Below the pieces are notes generated by a model that was not told the DNA's origin, did not search any database, and saw only the letters and a list, made by a program, of their open reading frames with translations. From positions 4,030,001 to 4,094,000 of the forward strand of contig NZ_AP024828.1 in the NCBI RefSeq assembly GCF_019668465.1: a DNA stretch of 64,000 nucleotides. Direction: 5' to 3'. Position 1 is the first letter of the stretch, and each line of letters begins with the position of its first letter. This document shows, in pieces, positions 28,389 to 41,610 of this stretch. The stretch is from Mycobacterium senriense. Lineage in GTDB: Bacteria; Actinomycetota; Actinomycetes; Mycobacteriales; Mycobacteriaceae. Made by a program: the position numbers and the translations under genes.

Positions 28389-29084
28389 TCAGTATGAGCC
28401 GCCGGTGCGCAGCACGTACGAGCAGACCATGATCTGGCCGCGCTGGAACAGCAGCTGCGCGATCCCCTGCACCTGCCCGTGCATCGGGGCGCCGCTCACC
28501 GGGGTCACCCGCATGGTGAACAACGCCTGAGCCTGGTACTGGGACAGGTAGACGATCTTGTCGATCGAGGTCAGCTCGACCTCGGAGAACTGCTTGCGGA
28601 ACGCGTCGCTGCTGAGCTTGGCCAGCGCCTGGTCGGATCGTTTGTCCTGGACGCCGTCGTACAGCCCGCACAGCGCGTTGCGGGCGATCTCGTCGATGTC
28701 GCGGTGCTCCAGCGCGTCCAGATAGCCCTGGATGGCCGTCTTCGCCGCGCCCTCGGAGAATGTGGAGCCGGTGTTGGCCCCGTTGGTGCGCACCCCGTAG
28801 ACGATGGCCACCGTCAGCACCGCGACGAGCGCGATGGCCAGCACGACCCCGACGATCAGCCCGCGCTTGGACCGTTGCGGCGGGTACGGGACCGGCGCGG
28901 GAGGCTGCCCGGCATAATTGGCGGGAGCAGGCCCTGCCTGCGGAGCTGGGGCGAAGCCCGAATTACCGGCGTTGGGGTCGTCGTCGGGGAAGTCGACTGG
29001 CTGGGATTCGCTTGGGGACTCACGTCGGTTCGGTCCGCCGTTGCCGCCGCCGACGGTGTGGTTCGGCGAGTGCGGACCTGCCAT
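28389..29084 (-). CDS. single-pass membrane protein with NTF2/DUF4878-like exterior domain (Rv2203-like)
   Basis: 231 residues from ATG 29084, preceded by GGAGAA. The first ~90 residues are cytoplasmic and low-complexity (Pro/Ala/Gly/Asn), followed by one membrane segment (GLIVGVVLAIALVAVLTVAIVYGV, ~93-116). The exterior part begins TFSEGAAKTAIQGYLDALEHRDIDEIAR, which resembles DUF4878/NTF2-like domains of mycobacterial membrane proteins. Two Cys (ALCGLYDG, IMVCSYVL) could pair. Function unknown. Same strand as, but far from, the next minus-strand gene; adoK is divergent from it across 183 bp. Confidence 0.82.
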   Translation of the reverse strand: MAGPHSPNHTVGGGNGGPNRRESPSESQPVDFPDDDPNAGNSGFAPAPQAGPAPANYAGQPPAPVPYPPQRSKRGLIVGVVLAIALVAVLTVAIVYGVRTNGANTGSTFSEGAAKTAIQGYLDALEHRDIDEIARNALCGLYDGVQDKRSDQALAKLSSDAFRKQFSEVELTSIDKIVYLSQYQAQALFTMRVTPVSGAPMHGQVQGIAQLLFQRGQIMVCSYVLRTGGSY

Positions 29085-29237
29085 CGTGGTTCTCCTACGG
29101 TGGTAGACGGGACTGCAAGCGGGTTGCGGCCCGAGCAATGTGATCCCGGCGACTTGAGTGAGTTCCCTAGGGAGGCTAGCGCACGGCCTTGCGCCGACCG
29201 TGCACACAGCGACGGTCGAGGCCCGTGAGTAAGCTAG

Positions 29238-30239
<1,002 letters not shown>

Positions 30240-30254
30240 GTTGATGCCGCGACC

Positions 30255-30300
30255 GTAACCACACTGCGAAATTGGCCGTTCCTTTTCGCAGTGGCGTTAC
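30255..30300. terminator. long hairpin between convergent adoK and asnB
   Basis: Arms CACTGCGAAA (30262-30271) and TTTCGCAGTG (30284-30293) are perfect, and GTAAC (30255-30259) and GTTAC (30296-30300) extend the stem after a 2-nt bulge. Lies between two converging genes; a bidirectional terminator is the simplest reading. Confidence 0.75.
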
Positions 30301-30316
30301 GCTCGCCAGCCCTGGG

Positions 30317-32278
30317 TCAGAGCTGCACGGGGTAGTGCGGCTCGCTGATCTGGGGCACCACGCTGCGCTCGACGAAGATCGCGTGCCAGAGCATGAAGAT
30401 CAGCAGCGTCCACAGTCGCCGGCTGTGATCGCTGACGCCATTGCGGTGCTCGTCGAGCATCCGGCGCACCGCGGCCTTGTCGACCAGGTGATCGGCCTGC
30501 GAGGCGTCCACCGTCGCATAGGCCCACTCCAGCAGCTCGCCGACGCGCAGCCAGTGCCGGATCGGCACCGGAAACCCGAGCTTGGGCCGGTGCAGCACGT
30601 GCGCCGGAACGATCGGCTCCAGCGCGCGCCGCAGCGCGTACTTGGTCGTCGTGCGGGTGATCTTCGCCTCGACGGGCAACCGGGAGGCGACGGCGAACAC
30701 CTCGGGATCCAGGAACGGGACCCGGAGCTCCAGCGAGTTCGCCATCGTCATCTTGTCGGCCTTGACCAGGATGTCGCCGCGCAGCCAGGTGAACAGGTCG
30801 ATGTGCTGCATGCGGGCCACCGGGTCCCAGCCCGCCGATTCGGCGTACAGCGGCGCTGTGACGTCGGTGTGGGTCCACTGCTCGCGGAACCCGGGCAGCA
30901 CGTCGCGCAGCTGCGCGTCGGAGAAGCTGCGGGCATTGCCGTAGTAGCGCTCCTCGAGCGTCAGGGAGCCGCGGTGCAGCAGGCTCTTGCCCCGCATCCC
31001 GTCCGGCAGCGGCCTGCTCACCTTGCCCACCGATCGCCGCAACGGCCGCGGCAGATAATCAAAGGGCTTGAGCGATAACGGCTCTCGATAGATCGTGTAG
31101 CCGCCGAACAACTCGTCGGCGCCCTCGCCGGACAGCACCACCTTGACGTGCTTGCGGGCCTCCCGGGCGACGAAGAACAGCGGCACCAGCGCCGGGTCGG
31201 CCACCGGCTCGTCGAGATACCAGACGATCTCCGGCAGGGCGGCGACGAACTCGTCGGGCTTGACTACCTTGGCGATGTGGCGGGCGCCGATCGCCTCGGC
31301 CGAGGCCACCGCGACGTCGATCTCGGAGAAACCCTCCCGCTCGAAGCCGGTGGTGAAGGTGATCAGCCGGGGGTTGTGCCGGATGGCAAGCGCCGCGATG
31401 GCGGTCGAGTCGATCCCCCCGGACAGGAACGCCCCGACGGTGACGTCGGCACGCATGTGCTTGGCCACCGAGTCCTCGAGCACCGCGGTGATCTCGTCGT
31501 AGCGGGCCTGTTCGGTGTCGCGGGTGATCGGCACGGCGGCGAAGCGCGGCACGAAATAGCGGGTGACCTCCGGTTGCAGGAGGTCGGGGCGGATCCGGGC
31601 GTAGCAGCCCGATTCCAGCCGGCGCACCCCGCGGTGCAGCGTCTCGGGCTCGGGCACGTACTGCAGGACGGTGTAGTGCTGCACGGCCCGCTCGTCGATG
31701 CCGGTGTCGAACCCGATCAGCTCGGCCAGGTCCAGCAGGCACTTCTTCTCGCTGGCCACCGCCGTGCCGCCGGTGCCGGTCGCCATGAACAGCGGCTTGA
31801 TGCCGAAAGGGTCACGGGCGCAGAACAATTCGCGGGTGACGGTATCCCACAGCGCGAACGCGAACATGCCGCGCAGCCGCGTCAAGACGTCGGTGCCCCA
31901 GTAGTGGTATCCGGCGACGACGGCCTCGCCGTCACCGTCGGTGGCGAAGGCGGCGCCATGCCGGCCGGCCAGTTCCTCACGCAGCTCGAGGTAGTTGTAG
32001 ATCTCGCCGTTGAACACCAGCACGTAGCGCTCAGGCGCCTCGGGCGGCCCCCAGCGCAGCGGCTGGTGCGAATGCGCGATGTCGATGATGGACAGCCGGT
32101 TGAAGCCGAAGACGACGGAGCCGTCGGTGTCGGGGTCCACCCAGGTACCGGGCTCGTCGGGCCCGCGGTGCCGCATCGAGTGCGACGCGCGCGCGATGGC
32201 ATCGTCGGCGCGGGCGGCTGCCGCTTCCTTATCATCGGAGCCCTCCGGGGCGGCAACGAACGCCAGCAGACCACACAC
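30317..32278 (-). CDS. asnB: glutamine-hydrolysing asparagine synthetase AsnB
   Basis: Makes asparagine from aspartate, ATP and glutamine. 653 residues (M. tuberculosis AsnB 652). The N-terminal Ntn glutaminase starts MCGLLAF with the nucleophile Cys2 exposed after Met removal and continues with MRHRGPDEPGTW, FGFNRLSIID and NGEIYNY. The synthetase domain has the P-loop FLSGGIDSTAIAAL (about 285-298) and LSGEGADELFGGY (about 378-390). In mycobacteria this protein is also implicated in amidating diaminopimelate-type envelope precursors in some species' homologues, but which role holds here cannot be seen. GTG start. Divergent from ctaC. Confidence 0.95.
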   Translation of the reverse strand: MCGLLAFVAAPEGSDDKEAAAARADDAIARASHSMRHRGPDEPGTWVDPDTDGSVVFGFNRLSIIDIAHSHQPLRWGPPEAPERYVLVFNGEIYNYLELREELAGRHGAAFATDGDGEAVVAGYHYWGTDVLTRLRGMFAFALWDTVTRELFCARDPFGIKPLFMATGTGGTAVASEKKCLLDLAELIGFDTGIDERAVQHYTVLQYVPEPETLHRGVRRLESGCYARIRPDLLQPEVTRYFVPRFAAVPITRDTEQARYDEITAVLEDSVAKHMRADVTVGAFLSGGIDSTAIAALAIRHNPRLITFTTGFEREGFSEIDVAVASAEAIGARHIAKVVKPDEFVAALPEIVWYLDEPVADPALVPLFFVAREARKHVKVVLSGEGADELFGGYTIYREPLSLKPFDYLPRPLRRSVGKVSRPLPDGMRGKSLLHRGSLTLEERYYGNARSFSDAQLRDVLPGFREQWTHTDVTAPLYAESAGWDPVARMQHIDLFTWLRGDILVKADKMTMANSLELRVPFLDPEVFAVASRLPVEAKITRTTTKYALRRALEPIVPAHVLHRPKLGFPVPIRHWLRVGELLEWAYATVDASQADHLVDKAAVRRMLDEHRNGVSDHSRRLWTLLIFMLWHAIFVERSVVPQISEPHYPVQL

Positions 32279-32434
32279 GGCGCCCCAGTATGCCGCACTT
32301 CGGGGGCGTGCGTGGACCTCCCACCCGGCACGTCGTGAATGGCCGGGCGGACCGGCGGGCCGGGGTTTCGTCGCCCGGCTCAGGCGCGTGGTCTACGCTG
32401 CGTAGTATTCGATATCCGAGCAGGAGGCGCTAAC

Positions 32435-33544
32435 GTGACCCCTCGCGAGCAGGACCGTTCGCAACGTTTGTCGCAGGGCAGGTTTCGGCGCCGTTCCGGG
32501 GGTTCCGGGCGCCGAGCCAAGGGTCTTTCCCGTCGCCTTCGGCCCTTCGCGGTGGCCCTGACGCTCGGTGTGCTGGCGTTGTTCCTGAGCGGATGCAGCA
32601 GCTGGGCGGACGCGCTGGCCCTGGGCTGGCCGCGGGGCATCACCCCGGAGGCCCACCTCAACCGTGATCTGTGGATCGGCGCGGTGATCGCGTCGCTGGT
32701 CGTTGGCGGCATCGTGTTCGGCCTGATCTTCTGGGCGTCGGCCTTCCACCGCAAGAAGGCGACCGACACCGTGCTGCCCCGGCAGTTCGGCTACAACATG
32801 CCGCTGGAGCTGGTGCTCACGGTGACGCCGTTCCTCATCATCTCGGTGCTGTTCTACTTCACCGTGGTGGTGCAGGAGAAGATGCTGCACCTGGACAAGA
32901 ACCCCGAGGTTGTGATCGATGTCACGGCCTTCCAGTGGAACTGGAAGTTCGGCTATCAGAAGGTCAACTTCAAAGACGGCACGCTGACGTACGACGGCGC
33001 CGACCCGGCGCGCAAGAAGGCGATGCTGTCCAAGCCGGAGGGCAAGGACGCCCACGGCGAGGAGCGGGTGGGTGCCGTCCGCGGGCTGAACACCTCGGAC
33101 CGGCAGTACCTGAACTTCGACAAGGTCGAGACGCTGGGCTCCAGCGAGGAGATCCCGGTGCTGGTGCTGCCCACCGGCAAGCGCATCGAATTCGACCTGG
33201 CGTCAGCGGACGTGATCCACACGTTCTGGGTGCCGGAGTTCCTGTTCAAGCGCGACGTGATCCCCAACGCCGACGCGAACAACTCGGTGCACGTCTTCCA
33301 GACCGAAGAGATCCAGACGCCAGGAGCGTTCGTGGGCCACTGCGCCGAGTTCTGCGGCACGTATCACTCGATGATGAACTTCGAGGTTCGGGTCGTGGCG
33401 CCCAACGACTTCAAGGCCTACCTGCAGCAGCGGACGGGCGGAAAGAGCAACGCCGAGGCGTTGCAGGCGATCGGGCAGCCCCCGCTCGCGGTGACCACTC
33501 ACCCGTTCGACACCAAGCGCGGCCAATTGGCCGGCAGCCAGTAG
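32435..33544 (+). CDS. ctaC: cytochrome c oxidase subunit II CtaC
   Basis: Carries the CuA centre of aa3 oxidase in the bcc-aa3 supercomplex. 369 residues from GTG 32435, preceded by a perfect AGGAGG. A basic leader and hydrophobic segment end in the lipobox LFLSGC (about 52-57), so it is probably a lipoprotein. Two membrane helices follow ([40 protein letters not shown]). The CuA ligands appear as [11 protein letters not shown] and [14 protein letters not shown] near residues 252 and 299-312. Followed 13 bp later by ctaF. Divergent from asnB with the promoter in about 155 bp between them. Confidence 0.96.
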   Translation: MTPREQDRSQRLSQGRFRRRSGGSGRRAKGLSRRLRPFAVALTLGVLALFLSGCSSWADALALGWPRGITPEAHLNRDLWIGAVIASLVVGGIVFGLIFWASAFHRKKATDTVLPRQFGYNMPLELVLTVTPFLIISVLFYFTVVVQEKMLHLDKNPEVVIDVTAFQWNWKFGYQKVNFKDGTLTYDGADPARKKAMLSKPEGKDAHGEERVGAVRGLNTSDRQYLNFDKVETLGSSEEIPVLVLPTGKRIEFDLASADVIHTFWVPEFLFKRDVIPNADANNSVHVFQTEEIQTPGAFVGHCAEFCGTYHSMMNFEVRVVAPNDFKAYLQQRTGGKSNAEALQAIGQPPLAVTTHPFDTKRGQLAGSQ

Positions 33545-33557
33545 GTTAGGACACCAA

Positions 33558-33977
33558 ATGCATATCGAAGCCAGGCTATTCGAAGTCATTGCCGGGTTTT
33601 TCATTGTGGTTGCGGTGCTCTATGGGGCGTTGACCGCGGTCTTCGCCACCGGCGGCGTGGAGTGGGCGGGCACCACCGCGCTGGTGCTGACCGGTGGCCT
33701 GGCGTTGATCACGGCGACGTTCTTCCGCTTCGTGGCGCGCCGGCTGGACACCCGGCCCGAGGACTACGAGGGTGCTGAGATCAGCGATGGAGCAGGGGAA
33801 TTGGGCTTCTTCAGCCCGCACAGCTGGTGGCCGATTCTGGTCGCGCTGTCGGCCTCGGTGATTGCGGTGGGCATCGCCCTGTGGTTGCCGTGGCTGATCG
33901 TCGCCGGGGTGATGTTCGTGCTGACGACGGTGGCCGGACTGGTCTTCGAGTACTACCTCGGTCCCGAGAAGCACTGA
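33558..33977 (+). CDS. ctaF: cytochrome c oxidase subunit IV CtaF (Rv2199c-like)
   Basis: Small actinobacterial subunit of the aa3 oxidase. 139 residues with four hydrophobic helices: [60 protein letters not shown] and [20 protein letters not shown]. The conserved [21 protein letters not shown] loop lies between helices 2 and 3. ATG start 13 bp after ctaC, so the two are one operon. The gene order ctaC-ctaF-mmpS3 is the same as in M. tuberculosis. Confidence 0.94.
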   Translation: MHIEARLFEVIAGFFIVVAVLYGALTAVFATGGVEWAGTTALVLTGGLALITATFFRFVARRLDTRPEDYEGAEISDGAGELGFFSPHSWWPILVALSASVIAVGIALWLPWLIVAGVMFVLTTVAGLVFEYYLGPEKH

Positions 33978-34165
33978 TTCGCGGCATAAAGGTCACAATC
34001 AGATCACGTGATTGGTGGGCCGTTCGCGACGACGGCTTTGCCCCTTTGGGGTTCGGTAGTGTTTTGCCCAGGCAAACGAGAAGCGTCCCAGCGCGCCCGC
34101 AACGATCTGATCGGGGAGTTTTTGCGCGCAGGTGAGGCAGTCGAACAGGGTAGGCAAAGGCAGAG

Positions 34166-35122
34166 ATGAGCGGGTCGAGACCCCCGGGATGGGATCCTGA
34201 CGAACCCGACCGTGCCGACCCGATCAGCCACGAACCGGACCCTGGCGACGAGCCGGACGACGAACTGGAACGCGACGCCGACGGCGAGGCCGAGCCGGAA
34301 CCCTTCGAGGACAGCGCCGAACTGGCGGCGAACCAGGCCGACGAGACGGACGCCTACTCGCGTGCCTACTCGGCTCCGGAGTCCGAGCACTTCACCAGCG
34401 GCCCCTACCTGCCGGCCGATCTGGGGCTCTACGACTACGACGACTTCGACGAGTCCGCCGATGCTGACGACGAGCGCAGCACCGCGCGCTGGCCGTGGGT
34501 GGTGGGGGTCGCCGCGATCGTGGCCGCGATCGCCCTCGTCGTGTCGGTATCGCTGCTGTTCGCGCGCACCGATACCACCAAGCTCGCCAACCCCGGCACC
34601 ACCATCGCCCCGTCCACGCCGCCGCTGCAGGACGAGATCACGACCACCAAACCGCCGCCGCCCCCGCCGCCACCGCCAACCACGACCGAACCGCCACCGC
34701 CCCCGACAGCAACGGAGACCCAGACTGTGACGGTGACGCCTTCGCCAGCACCGCCGCCCGCGCCCGCGCCCGCGCCCGCCCCCGCTCCGGCGCCGCCGCC
34801 CGCGACGTCCACGGCGGCCGCGCCGCCACCGCCGCCGACCACGCCGGCGGGGCCGCGCCAGGTCACCTACTCGGTGACCGGCACCAAAGCGCCGGGCGAC
34901 ATCATTTCGGTGACCTACGTCGACGCGTCCGGCCGGCGCCGCACGCAGCACAACGTGTATATCCCGTGGTCGATGACCGTCACCCCGATCTCACAATCCG
35001 ACGTGGGTTCGGTGGAGGCTTCCAGCCTGTTCCGGCTCAGCAGGCTCAATTGCTCGATCACGACCAGCGACGGAACGGTGCTCTCGTCGAACAGCAACGA
35101 CTTGCCGCAGACGAGCTGCTGA
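34166..35122 (+). CDS. mmpS3: MmpS3-type membrane protein (Rv2198c-like)
   Basis: 318-residue single-pass envelope protein. Residues 1-100 are strongly acidic (Asp/Glu-rich), then one membrane segment ([22 protein letters not shown], ~112-133), then a ~100-residue Pro/Ala/Thr linker outside, and a C-terminal MmpS-like beta domain beginning [24 protein letters not shown]. The final Cys pair ([16 protein letters not shown]) may be a disulfide. It has no MmpL partner here; recent work places the M. tuberculosis protein with cell-envelope/division functions, which I cannot confirm from sequence. Its stop overlaps the next start by 1 nt (TGATG). The Pro linker is low-complexity, so its length will vary between strains. 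Confidence 0.9.
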   Translation: MSGSRPPGWDPDEPDRADPISHEPDPGDEPDDELERDADGEAEPEPFEDSAELAANQADETDAYSRAYSAPESEHFTSGPYLPADLGLYDYDDFDESADADDERSTARWPWVVGVAAIVAAIALVVSVSLLFARTDTTKLANPGTTIAPSTPPLQDEITTTKPPPPPPPPPTTTEPPPPPTATETQTVTVTPSPAPPPAPAPAPAPAPAPPPATSTAAAPPPPPTTPAGPRQVTYSVTGTKAPGDIISVTYVDASGRRRTQHNVYIPWSMTVTPISQSDVGSVEASSLFRLSRLNCSITTSDGTVLSSNSNDLPQTSC

Positions 35123-35775
35123 TGGTCAGCAGATATTCGGCGTACCGGCGCGGCGTGGGCGACGACGACACCATTGCGCCCGAGGTCATCGACCGCATCC
35201 TGATCGGCGCGTGCGCCGCCATTTATCTGGTGCTGCTGGGCGTCAGCGTGGCGGCCGCCGTCGCGCTGGCGGATCTGGGCAGGGGCTTTCACAAGGCGGC
35301 CAGCAGCCCGCACACCACCTGGGTGCTGTACGCCGTCATCATCGTTTCGGCGCTGATCATTGCGGGCGCGATCCCCATCCTGTTGCGGGCCCGCCGGATG
35401 TCGCAGGCCGAGCCGGCCGCCCAGGCGATGACCGCGCCGTCGCGCGGGCCGGCGAGGCCTTCGGTGCGGCTGGGGGCCGGCGCCGTGCGCCCCGGGAGCG
35501 AGCGGACCGCCACCGTGCAATCGGCCGCACCGGCCCAGGCCGCCGAGTGGTCGGGCGAGGCGGTAGACCGAGTCTGGTTGCGCGGCACCGTGATTCTGAC
35601 CGGCACCATGGGCGCGGCGCTGATCGCGGTCGCGACGGCGACCTACCTGATGGCGATCGGCCACGATGGCGGGTCGTGGATCGGGTATGGATTCGCCGGC
35701 GTCATCACTGCGGCCATGCCGGTGGTGGAGTGGCTGCACATTCGTCAGCTCCGCCGGGTCGTCGCCGAGCAGTAG
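35122..35775 (+). CDS. DUF2561-type membrane protein (Rv2197c-like)
   Basis: 217 residues from ATG 35122. Four predicted membrane helices: IDRILIGACAAIYLVLLGVS, TTWVLYAVIIVSALIIAGAIP, VWLRGTVILTGTMGAALIAV and WIGYGFAGVITAAMPVVEWL, with a long Ala/Arg-rich loop of ~75 residues between helices 2 and 3. Function unknown. It overlaps mmpS3 by one nucleotide and ends the ctaC-side operon. The M. tuberculosis homologue is in the same place facing qcrB, which suggests a role with the oxidase or MmpS3. Confidence 0.87.
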   Translation: MVSRYSAYRRGVGDDDTIAPEVIDRILIGACAAIYLVLLGVSVAAAVALADLGRGFHKAASSPHTTWVLYAVIIVSALIIAGAIPILLRARRMSQAEPAAQAMTAPSRGPARPSVRLGAGAVRPGSERTATVQSAAPAQAAEWSGEAVDRVWLRGTVILTGTMGAALIAVATATYLMAIGHDGGSWIGYGFAGVITAAMPVVEWLHIRQLRRVVAEQ

Positions 35776-35786
35776 GCGCCGCTGCC

Positions 35787-35945
35787 GTGCGAGGCCCGGC
35801 GTTGTGGCTCCACGCGGACGTGATGACGGTCATGGCGGAGACCGCCCGGGTCAACCTGCTGATCGTCCCGTACGCGACCTACAGCGTCACGGTCGGCTCG
35901 ATGCTGCGGGCCGCCCGGCGGCGACGGGCCTGTGCCCGTCCGTAG
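35787..35945 (+). CDS. possible small protein of 52 residues (doubtful)
   Basis: An open frame from GTG 35787 in the gap between the Rv2197c-like gene and the convergent qcrB. The product would be mostly hydrophobic in the middle (VNLLIVPYATYSVTVGSML) with a basic end (RRRRACAR), i.e. a possible single-pass peptide. No ribosome-binding site is evident and the stop lies inside a terminator hairpin, so it may be chance. Confidence 0.2.
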   Translation: MRGPALWLHADVMTVMAETARVNLLIVPYATYSVTVGSMLRAARRRRACARP

Positions 35946-35956
35946 GGCGGGCACAG
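35930..35956. terminator. hairpin between Rv2197c-like gene and qcrB
   Basis: CTGTGCCCG (35930-35938) pairs with CGGGCACAG (35948-35956); TCC/GGG extend the stem (one G-U) leaving a GTA loop, a 12-bp stem in total. Lies between converging operons. Confidence 0.75.
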
Positions 35957-35981
35957 ACGAAAACGGGAGGGGTCGAGCGAG

Positions 35982-37682
35982 CTAGTGCTCGCCGCCCTCG
36001 CCATTTGTCTTACCGTTCGTCGAACCGTTGAGGCCGTCCTGGTGTTCGCGCAGTGCGGTCAGGGCGCGCAGCTCCGAGCCGTGTGCCGCCTCGCGCAGCG
36101 CCGCGTCCTCGGATGCCGGGTCGGCGAACAGGAAGCTGCCGCTGCCCGGGGATCCGGCCGAGCCCAGCTTGTTCATCTTCTTGGGCAGTGGCGCACCCTG
36201 GTATTCCAGCGGCAGCGGGTGACCGTGGTCGTCGACCGGGCCCAGCGGCTGGTGCAGCTCGACGTAGGCGCCGTGCGGCAGCCGCTTGATGATGCCGGTC
36301 TCGATGCCGTGCTCGAGCACCGCGCGGTCGCTGCGCTGCAGTCCGATGCACCACCGGTAGCTGATGAAGTAGACCACCGGCGGAACGATCACCATGCCGA
36401 TGCGCCCGATCCACGTCGTCGCATTCAGCGAGATGTCGAACTTGAACGCGATGATGTCGTTCATCGCGCACAGCGTCAGCAGCATGTAGAACGCGATCGC
36501 CATCGCACCGATCGACGTGCGCACCGGCACGTCGCGCGGCCGCTGCAGCAGGTTGTGGTGCGCGTAGTCACCGCTGAACCGCTTCTCCAGGAACGGATAC
36601 ACGATCAGCAGACCGAAGATCAAGCCCATGATCAAGGCCACCCAGACCGGGGCGGGAATAGTGTGGTGCCAGAAGTAGAACTCCCACGGCGGCCAGATAC
36701 GGGCCAGGCCCTCGGTCCACATCATGTAGAAGTCCGGCTGCGAACCGGCCGAGACGTGAGATGGCTTGTAGGGGCCCAGGTTCCAGATCGGGTTGATCTG
36801 CAGCAGACCGCCCATCAGGCCGAGCACGCCGACGATCGCGGCGAAGAACGCACCCGACTTCACCGCGAAGATCGGCATCACGCGCACGCCGACGACATTG
36901 TGCTCGGTGCGGCCCGGGCCGGGGAACTGGGTGTGCTTCTGGAACCACACCATGGCCAGGTGCAGCCCGATCAGCGCCAGGATGATTCCGGGCAGCAGCA
37001 GGATGTGCAGGGCGTACATGCGGGGGATGATCGCGCCCACGGTGGCGCACTCGTTGCCCACGCCGCCGCACGGGAAGTCACCGCCGAACAGCGCCCAGTG
37101 CAGCCAGGTGCCGATCACCGGCATGCCCAGCGTGATCGAGGACAGCGCGGCGCGCAACCCGATACCGGACAACAGGTCGTCGGGCAGCGAGTAGCCGAAG
37201 TAGCCCTCGAACATGGACAGGATCAGCAGCAGCGAACCGATGACCCAGTTGGCCTCGCGCGGTCGCCGGAAGGCGCCGGTGAAGAAGATGCGGGCCAGGT
37301 GCACCATGATCGACGCGGAGAAGATCAGTGCCGCCCAGTGGTGAACCTGACGCACGAACAAACCGCCGCGAACCTCGAAGGAGATGTCGAGGGTCGATGC
37401 GAAGGCCTTCGACATGTCCACGCCGCGCAGCGGCTGGTAGGCGCCGTTGTAGGTGACCTCGGCCATCGACGGATCGAAGAACAATGTCAGGTACACGCCG
37501 GTGAGCAGCAGCACGATGAAGCTGTACATCGCGATCTCGCCCAGCAGGAACGACCAGTGGGTGGGGAAGACCTTGTTCAGCTGTCTACGGACCGCCGCGG
37601 ACGGGTGGTAACGCGTGTCGATGTCCTCGCCTTGACGGGCCAGGACATCGCCGATCTTCGGGGGACTCATTTTCGGACTCAT
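35982..37682 (-). CDS. qcrB: menaquinol-cytochrome c reductase cytochrome b subunit QcrB
   Basis: Membrane core of the bcc complex; oxidises menaquinol at the Qp site and carries two b haems. 566 residues. Eight or more membrane helices; the haem and quinone motifs include [22 protein letters not shown] (His pair, about 105-126), [40 protein letters not shown] (second His pair), and the Qp loop [11 protein letters not shown] (about 325-335), the region hit by imidazopyridine inhibitors such as Q203. A long actinobacterial C-terminal extension (about 100 residues) ends in acidic and Gly/Asn-rich sequence. Starts inside the qcrA stop (ATGA overlap). Confidence 0.97.
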   Translation of the reverse strand: MSPKMSPPKIGDVLARQGEDIDTRYHPSAAVRRQLNKVFPTHWSFLLGEIAMYSFIVLLLTGVYLTLFFDPSMAEVTYNGAYQPLRGVDMSKAFASTLDISFEVRGGLFVRQVHHWAALIFSASIMVHLARIFFTGAFRRPREANWVIGSLLLILSMFEGYFGYSLPDDLLSGIGLRAALSSITLGMPVIGTWLHWALFGGDFPCGGVGNECATVGAIIPRMYALHILLLPGIILALIGLHLAMVWFQKHTQFPGPGRTEHNVVGVRVMPIFAVKSGAFFAAIVGVLGLMGGLLQINPIWNLGPYKPSHVSAGSQPDFYMMWTEGLARIWPPWEFYFWHHTIPAPVWVALIMGLIFGLLIVYPFLEKRFSGDYAHHNLLQRPRDVPVRTSIGAMAIAFYMLLTLCAMNDIIAFKFDISLNATTWIGRIGMVIVPPVVYFISYRWCIGLQRSDRAVLEHGIETGIIKRLPHGAYVELHQPLGPVDDHGHPLPLEYQGAPLPKKMNKLGSAGSPGSGSFLFADPASEDAALREAAHGSELRALTALREHQDGLNGSTNGKTNGEGGEH

Positions 37683-38890
37683 GTCGTCGTCCTCTCCCAG
37701 AATGCCGGTCCGACGGGCTCGACGAAGTCACCGTTGGCGACCAGATACCCGTTGGAGTCGATGGTGATCGGCAGTTGCGCCAACGCCCGCGCGGCCGGCC
37801 CGAAAATCGGCTTGGCGAAGTGCAGCGCGTCGAACTGCGACTGGTGGCACGGGCACAAGATCCGGTAGGACTGCTCCTCGTACAGCGACGCGGGGCAACC
37901 CAGGTGCGAGCAGACCTTGGTGAAGGCGAAGAACTCACCGAAGTTGAAGCTCTCCTGACCCTGCCGCTTGACCACCCGGTTCATGTCGGTGGGCCGAACT
38001 CGGATGAGCATCACCGGGTTTCGCACGCCCTGGTTGATGGCCCGCAGCTTTTCCTGCGATTCGGGCGTGGTGCCGTCGCCGTCGGACTCCCGCCAGGGGA
38101 AGACCGTTTCCATGCCGCCTGCGTCGAGGTCCTCGGGGCGCATCTTGACGAACGGCGACGTGGAGGCGGAACCGGTGGCACGCGCCAAATAGATGGTCTC
38201 TCCGTGGTAGCGCGGGCTCCATCCGGACGTCCACAGCACGGCCTTCTTGCCATCGGCGGTGGGAACGACCGGCTTCCACGGGTTCTTGATCAACCCGCCG
38301 GCAAACGCGACCAGGGTGGAAAGGCCGAAGGCGCCCAGCCCCATTCCCAGCGACAGGCCGATCAGCTTGCGCCGCCCGACCGTGGACCCCTGATACGCGT
38401 CGGCCAGGTTCGCCACCACCGTCTTGCGGTCGACGTCGCGCGAGGCGCCGTCGTGGCGGTCCTGAATCGAAATCTCTTCGGGGATAAAGCGTTTCTGGTA
38501 CAGGATGACGCCGATGCCGATCGCCAGGATCGCGCCCCCGAAGGTCAGGCCGTACAGCGGGGTGGCCAGGTCGTAGAGGAAGCTTCCGGCCTCTTCCTTC
38601 GGCTTGTACTCCCAGGGCCAGAACAAGAAGATCAGCAGCAGCGCGAGCCCGAAGAAACCGCCCAGCAAAAGCCAGAGGGCGACGCCACGCTCGGCGCGCT
38701 TTTCGGCTTTGGTGCCCTCGATCGGCCAGCGGGGTTCCTTGAACACCGTGTCGACGCCGTCCAGCTTGCCGCCCAGCGCCACCAGTTCCTGCTGCGACAT
38801 GGCGTCCAGCGCCGCGTCGTCGGGTTCCCTCTCGCCGGTGCCGTGCGGGTTCCCGCCGGTGTCAGAGCCGCGAACGTCCTGGTCGCTCAT
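37679..38890 (-). CDS. qcrA: Rieske iron-sulfur subunit QcrA
   Basis: Passes electrons from menaquinol to cytochrome cc. 403 residues from ATG 38890 ([10 protein letters not shown]). Actinobacterial layout: an acidic N-terminus, three membrane helices ([61 protein letters not shown]), then the Rieske domain. The 2Fe-2S ligands are [12 protein letters not shown] and LCPCHQSQF (about 336-372), with the disulfide Cys residues present in both boxes. The start overlaps the qcrC stop by ATGA and the stop overlaps the qcrB start, so qcrC-qcrA-qcrB are translationally coupled. Confidence 0.96.
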   Translation of the reverse strand: MSDQDVRGSDTGGNPHGTGEREPDDAALDAMSQQELVALGGKLDGVDTVFKEPRWPIEGTKAEKRAERGVALWLLLGGFFGLALLLIFLFWPWEYKPKEEAGSFLYDLATPLYGLTFGGAILAIGIGVILYQKRFIPEEISIQDRHDGASRDVDRKTVVANLADAYQGSTVGRRKLIGLSLGMGLGAFGLSTLVAFAGGLIKNPWKPVVPTADGKKAVLWTSGWSPRYHGETIYLARATGSASTSPFVKMRPEDLDAGGMETVFPWRESDGDGTTPESQEKLRAINQGVRNPVMLIRVRPTDMNRVVKRQGQESFNFGEFFAFTKVCSHLGCPASLYEEQSYRILCPCHQSQFDALHFAKPIFGPAARALAQLPITIDSNGYLVANGDFVEPVGPAFWERTTT

Positions 38891-39744
38891 GCTCGTGCCC
38901 CAATCCACAGTGCCAGCCCGATGGCCGCGACCATCCCGATGATCCAGGCGGCCATGCCCTCGGGTGCGGGTCCGAATCCGCCCAGGCCGTAGCCGCCCGG
39001 CTGGCGCTCCTCGGTCACCGCCTTGATGTAGCCGATGATGTCCTTCTTGGCTTCGAACGACAGCTGACGGTCGGAGAACTTCGGCATGTTCTGCGGACCG
39101 GTTCGCATGGCCGCCAGGATCTGCTGCTCGTTGGCGGGCTCCAGGTCCGGCGCGAACTTGCCGGACGACAGCGCGCCGCCCTTACCGGTGAAGTTGTGGC
39201 AGGAGGAGCAGTTCAGCCGGAACAGGTCGCCACCGCGGCCCAGGTCCTCGCCGCGCAGCGAGCGCATCGCCAGGCTGCCGTCCGGGTTGCGCACCGTGGT
39301 CGGGCCGCCGCCGTTGGCCTGGACGTAGGCGCCCAGCGCGTCGACCTGGCCCTCGTCGAAGATCGGTTCCTTGCGCGGCGCCTGGGCCTCGCCGGTCATC
39401 GCCGGCATCCGGCCCGTCGACACCTGGAAGTAGACGGCTTCCTCGCCGACGCCGATCAGGCTCGGCCCGCGGTCGGGGACACCCTGCAGGTTGGCGCCGT
39501 GGCAGGACACGCACGAGGTGTCGAACAGCTGCTTGCCGGTGCGCAGCAGCGCCGAATTGGACTCGTCTGCCACGGCCACCTGCGGCCGCGGGGTGAGGAT
39601 GGCGGCCAGGCCGCCGGCGATGGTCAGCGCGATCAGCAGCAGCAGACCGCCGGACAGCCGGCGGCGAAGCCGCCGTCGCGAACGATCACGCTGCCCCTGC
39701 GACGGCTTGGCCGCACCGGATCGGGTAGATCCCAGTTTCTTCAA
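38887..39744 (-). CDS. qcrC: diheme cytochrome cc subunit QcrC
   Basis: Diheme c-type cytochrome that links QcrAB to the CuA of aa3 oxidase directly. Two haem sites are plain: CVSCHG (about 80-85) and CSSCHN (about 182-187). A basic N-terminus with a signal-anchor ([20 protein letters not shown]) and a C-terminal helix ([19 protein letters not shown]) place the haems outside. I use the TTG at 39744 because it has AGGAG upstream and gives [10 protein letters not shown] aligned with the M. tuberculosis start (280 residues there, 285 here). An ATG at 39777 overlapping the ctaE stop is the alternative. Confidence 0.94.
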   Translation of the reverse strand: MKKLGSTRSGAAKPSQGQRDRSRRRLRRRLSGGLLLLIALTIAGGLAAILTPRPQVAVADESNSALLRTGKQLFDTSCVSCHGANLQGVPDRGPSLIGVGEEAVYFQVSTGRMPAMTGEAQAPRKEPIFDEGQVDALGAYVQANGGGPTTVRNPDGSLAMRSLRGEDLGRGGDLFRLNCSSCHNFTGKGGALSSGKFAPDLEPANEQQILAAMRTGPQNMPKFSDRQLSFEAKKDIIGYIKAVTEERQPGGYGLGGFGPAPEGMAAWIIGMVAAIGLALWIGARA

Positions 39745-39773
39745 CCGAGCACTCCTGTTCGTCCAGCGCCTGC

Positions 39774-41610
<1,837 letters not shown>

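Noticed and set aside
34003..34012. ATCACGTGAT palindrome before mmpS3 as a regulatory site
   Set aside because: A 10-bp palindrome is too short to support without other copies or a known regulator.
34640..34860. CCGCCGCC/CCCGCGCC repeats in mmpS3 as a tandem-repeat locus
   Set aside because: They are codons of a Pro/Ala linker in a real gene; irregular, not a distinct repeat element.
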